A DNA stretch of 13,684 bases. Origin: Clostridiales bacterium. Lineage in GTDB: Bacteria > Bacillota > Clostridia > Oscillospirales > CAG-382. The notes beneath the pieces were generated by a model. That model was not told the origin of the DNA, ran no database searches, and worked only from the letters and a program-made list of their open reading frames with translations. The position numbers and the translations under genes are program-made. The stretch lies in assembly GCA_003343885.1 (NCBI GenBank), contig QAKH01000090.1, forward strand, positions 1 through 13,684. The letters run 5' to 3'. This document shows positions 13,533 through 13,684 of this stretch, piece after piece; position 1 is the stretch's first letter; every line of letters starts with the position of its first letter.

Positions 13533-13684
13533 ATGCTAGTAACAGGACAGAACAGACAAAGAAAAATGGAATATGTATTGATAGATGACTTAATGCCGCA
13601 AGACCATTTGCTCAGAAAAATAGATAAATACATAGATTTTTCGTTTATCAATGAAATTTGCCGTCCGTATTACTGCAAAGATAA
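13533..13684 (+). CDS. IS1182-type transposase, N-terminal part
   Basis: DDE transposase that moves the insertion sequence. Only the first 50 residues fall in the window. They include DLMPQDHLLRKIDKYIDFSF (residues 19-38), the hallmark start of the InsH-like N-terminal domain found in IS1182 and IS5-related transposases of Firmicutes. The catalytic domain lies beyond the window. ATG at 13533 follows AAGGAG at 13519-13524 at 8 nt spacing. There is no frameshift or stop in the visible part, so the gene may be functional. Confidence 0.88.
   Translation, partial: MLVTGQNRQRKMEYVLIDDLMPQDHLLRKIDKYIDFSFINEICRPYYCKD

Larger units (their letters stand above)
13475..13684 (+). mobile_element. Left part of an IS1182-type insertion sequence, cut by window end
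   Basis: Transposase promoter and the first 50 codons of the gene are present. The outer end of the element cannot be placed: no terminal repeat is recognisable from one side, and it may lie anywhere between about 13125 and 13475. Base composition is richer in A than in the neighbouring genes. Confidence 0.65.

Noticed and set aside
1..13684. tRNA or rRNA genes
   Set aside because: Despite two tRNA synthetase genes I saw no cloverleaf-type sequence or rRNA segment on either strand.

Overview
The window looks like chromosomal DNA of a Gram-positive anaerobe of the class Clostridia, probably a gut Oscillospiraceae or Christensenellales-type lineage. The reasons are purine-rich AAGGAG/GAGGAGG ribosome binding sites, TTGACA/TGnTATAAT-type promoters, a long GluRS variant of the kind found in these clostridia, a cell-surface BspA-type leucine-rich repeat lipoprotein, and a GH110-type glycosidase suited to host glycans. 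The assignment rests on recalled family resemblance and was not tested by a search. TGA is an ordinary stop codon here: the GNAT, metN, metI and PHP genes all end in it.

Layout. Positions 1-179 hold no gene but carry a chain of inverted repeats. From 180 to 9052 every gene is on the minus strand. Read in the direction of transcription they are: an unrecognised 405-aa protein, possibly of the alpha/alpha-toroid glycosidase type (9052-7835); a GNAT acetyltransferase (7789-7253); a repeat-rich LRR lipoprotein (7226-5532) followed in frame, after a TGA, by 55 more sense codons; glutamyl-tRNA synthetase gltX (5306-3639); a cytoplasmic GH110-like beta-helix glycosidase (3609-1954); and glutaminyl-tRNA synthetase glnS (1841-180). 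A good promoter at 9144-9172 probably drives the first three genes. gltX, the GH110-like gene and glnS are closely spaced with no terminator seen between them.

Upstream, also on the minus strand, lies a methionine ABC importer operon, metN-metI-metQ (11764-9429), closed by a strong intrinsic terminator (9334-9378). Its MetQ lipoprotein appears to have lost about 70 residues from the middle of its ligand-binding domain. The operon has a consensus promoter (12078-12106) and a leader of about 300 nt. The leader contains a strong intrinsic terminator, a competing upstream strand, and a possible 41-codon leader peptide with a Met-Cys-Gly-Cys run exactly on the switching hairpin. I saw no S-box or T-box signature, so this may be a leader-peptide attenuator responding to sulfur amino acids.

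On the plus strand, divergent from metN, is a PHP-family histidinol-phosphatase-like gene (12285-13124). It is followed by a possible small ORF, a terminator, and the beginning of an IS1182-type transposase cut off by the window end.

The most interesting items are the metN leader, the shortened MetQ, the GH110-like enzyme between two glutamate/glutamine tRNA synthetases, and the LRR gene with coding-like sequence beyond its stop.
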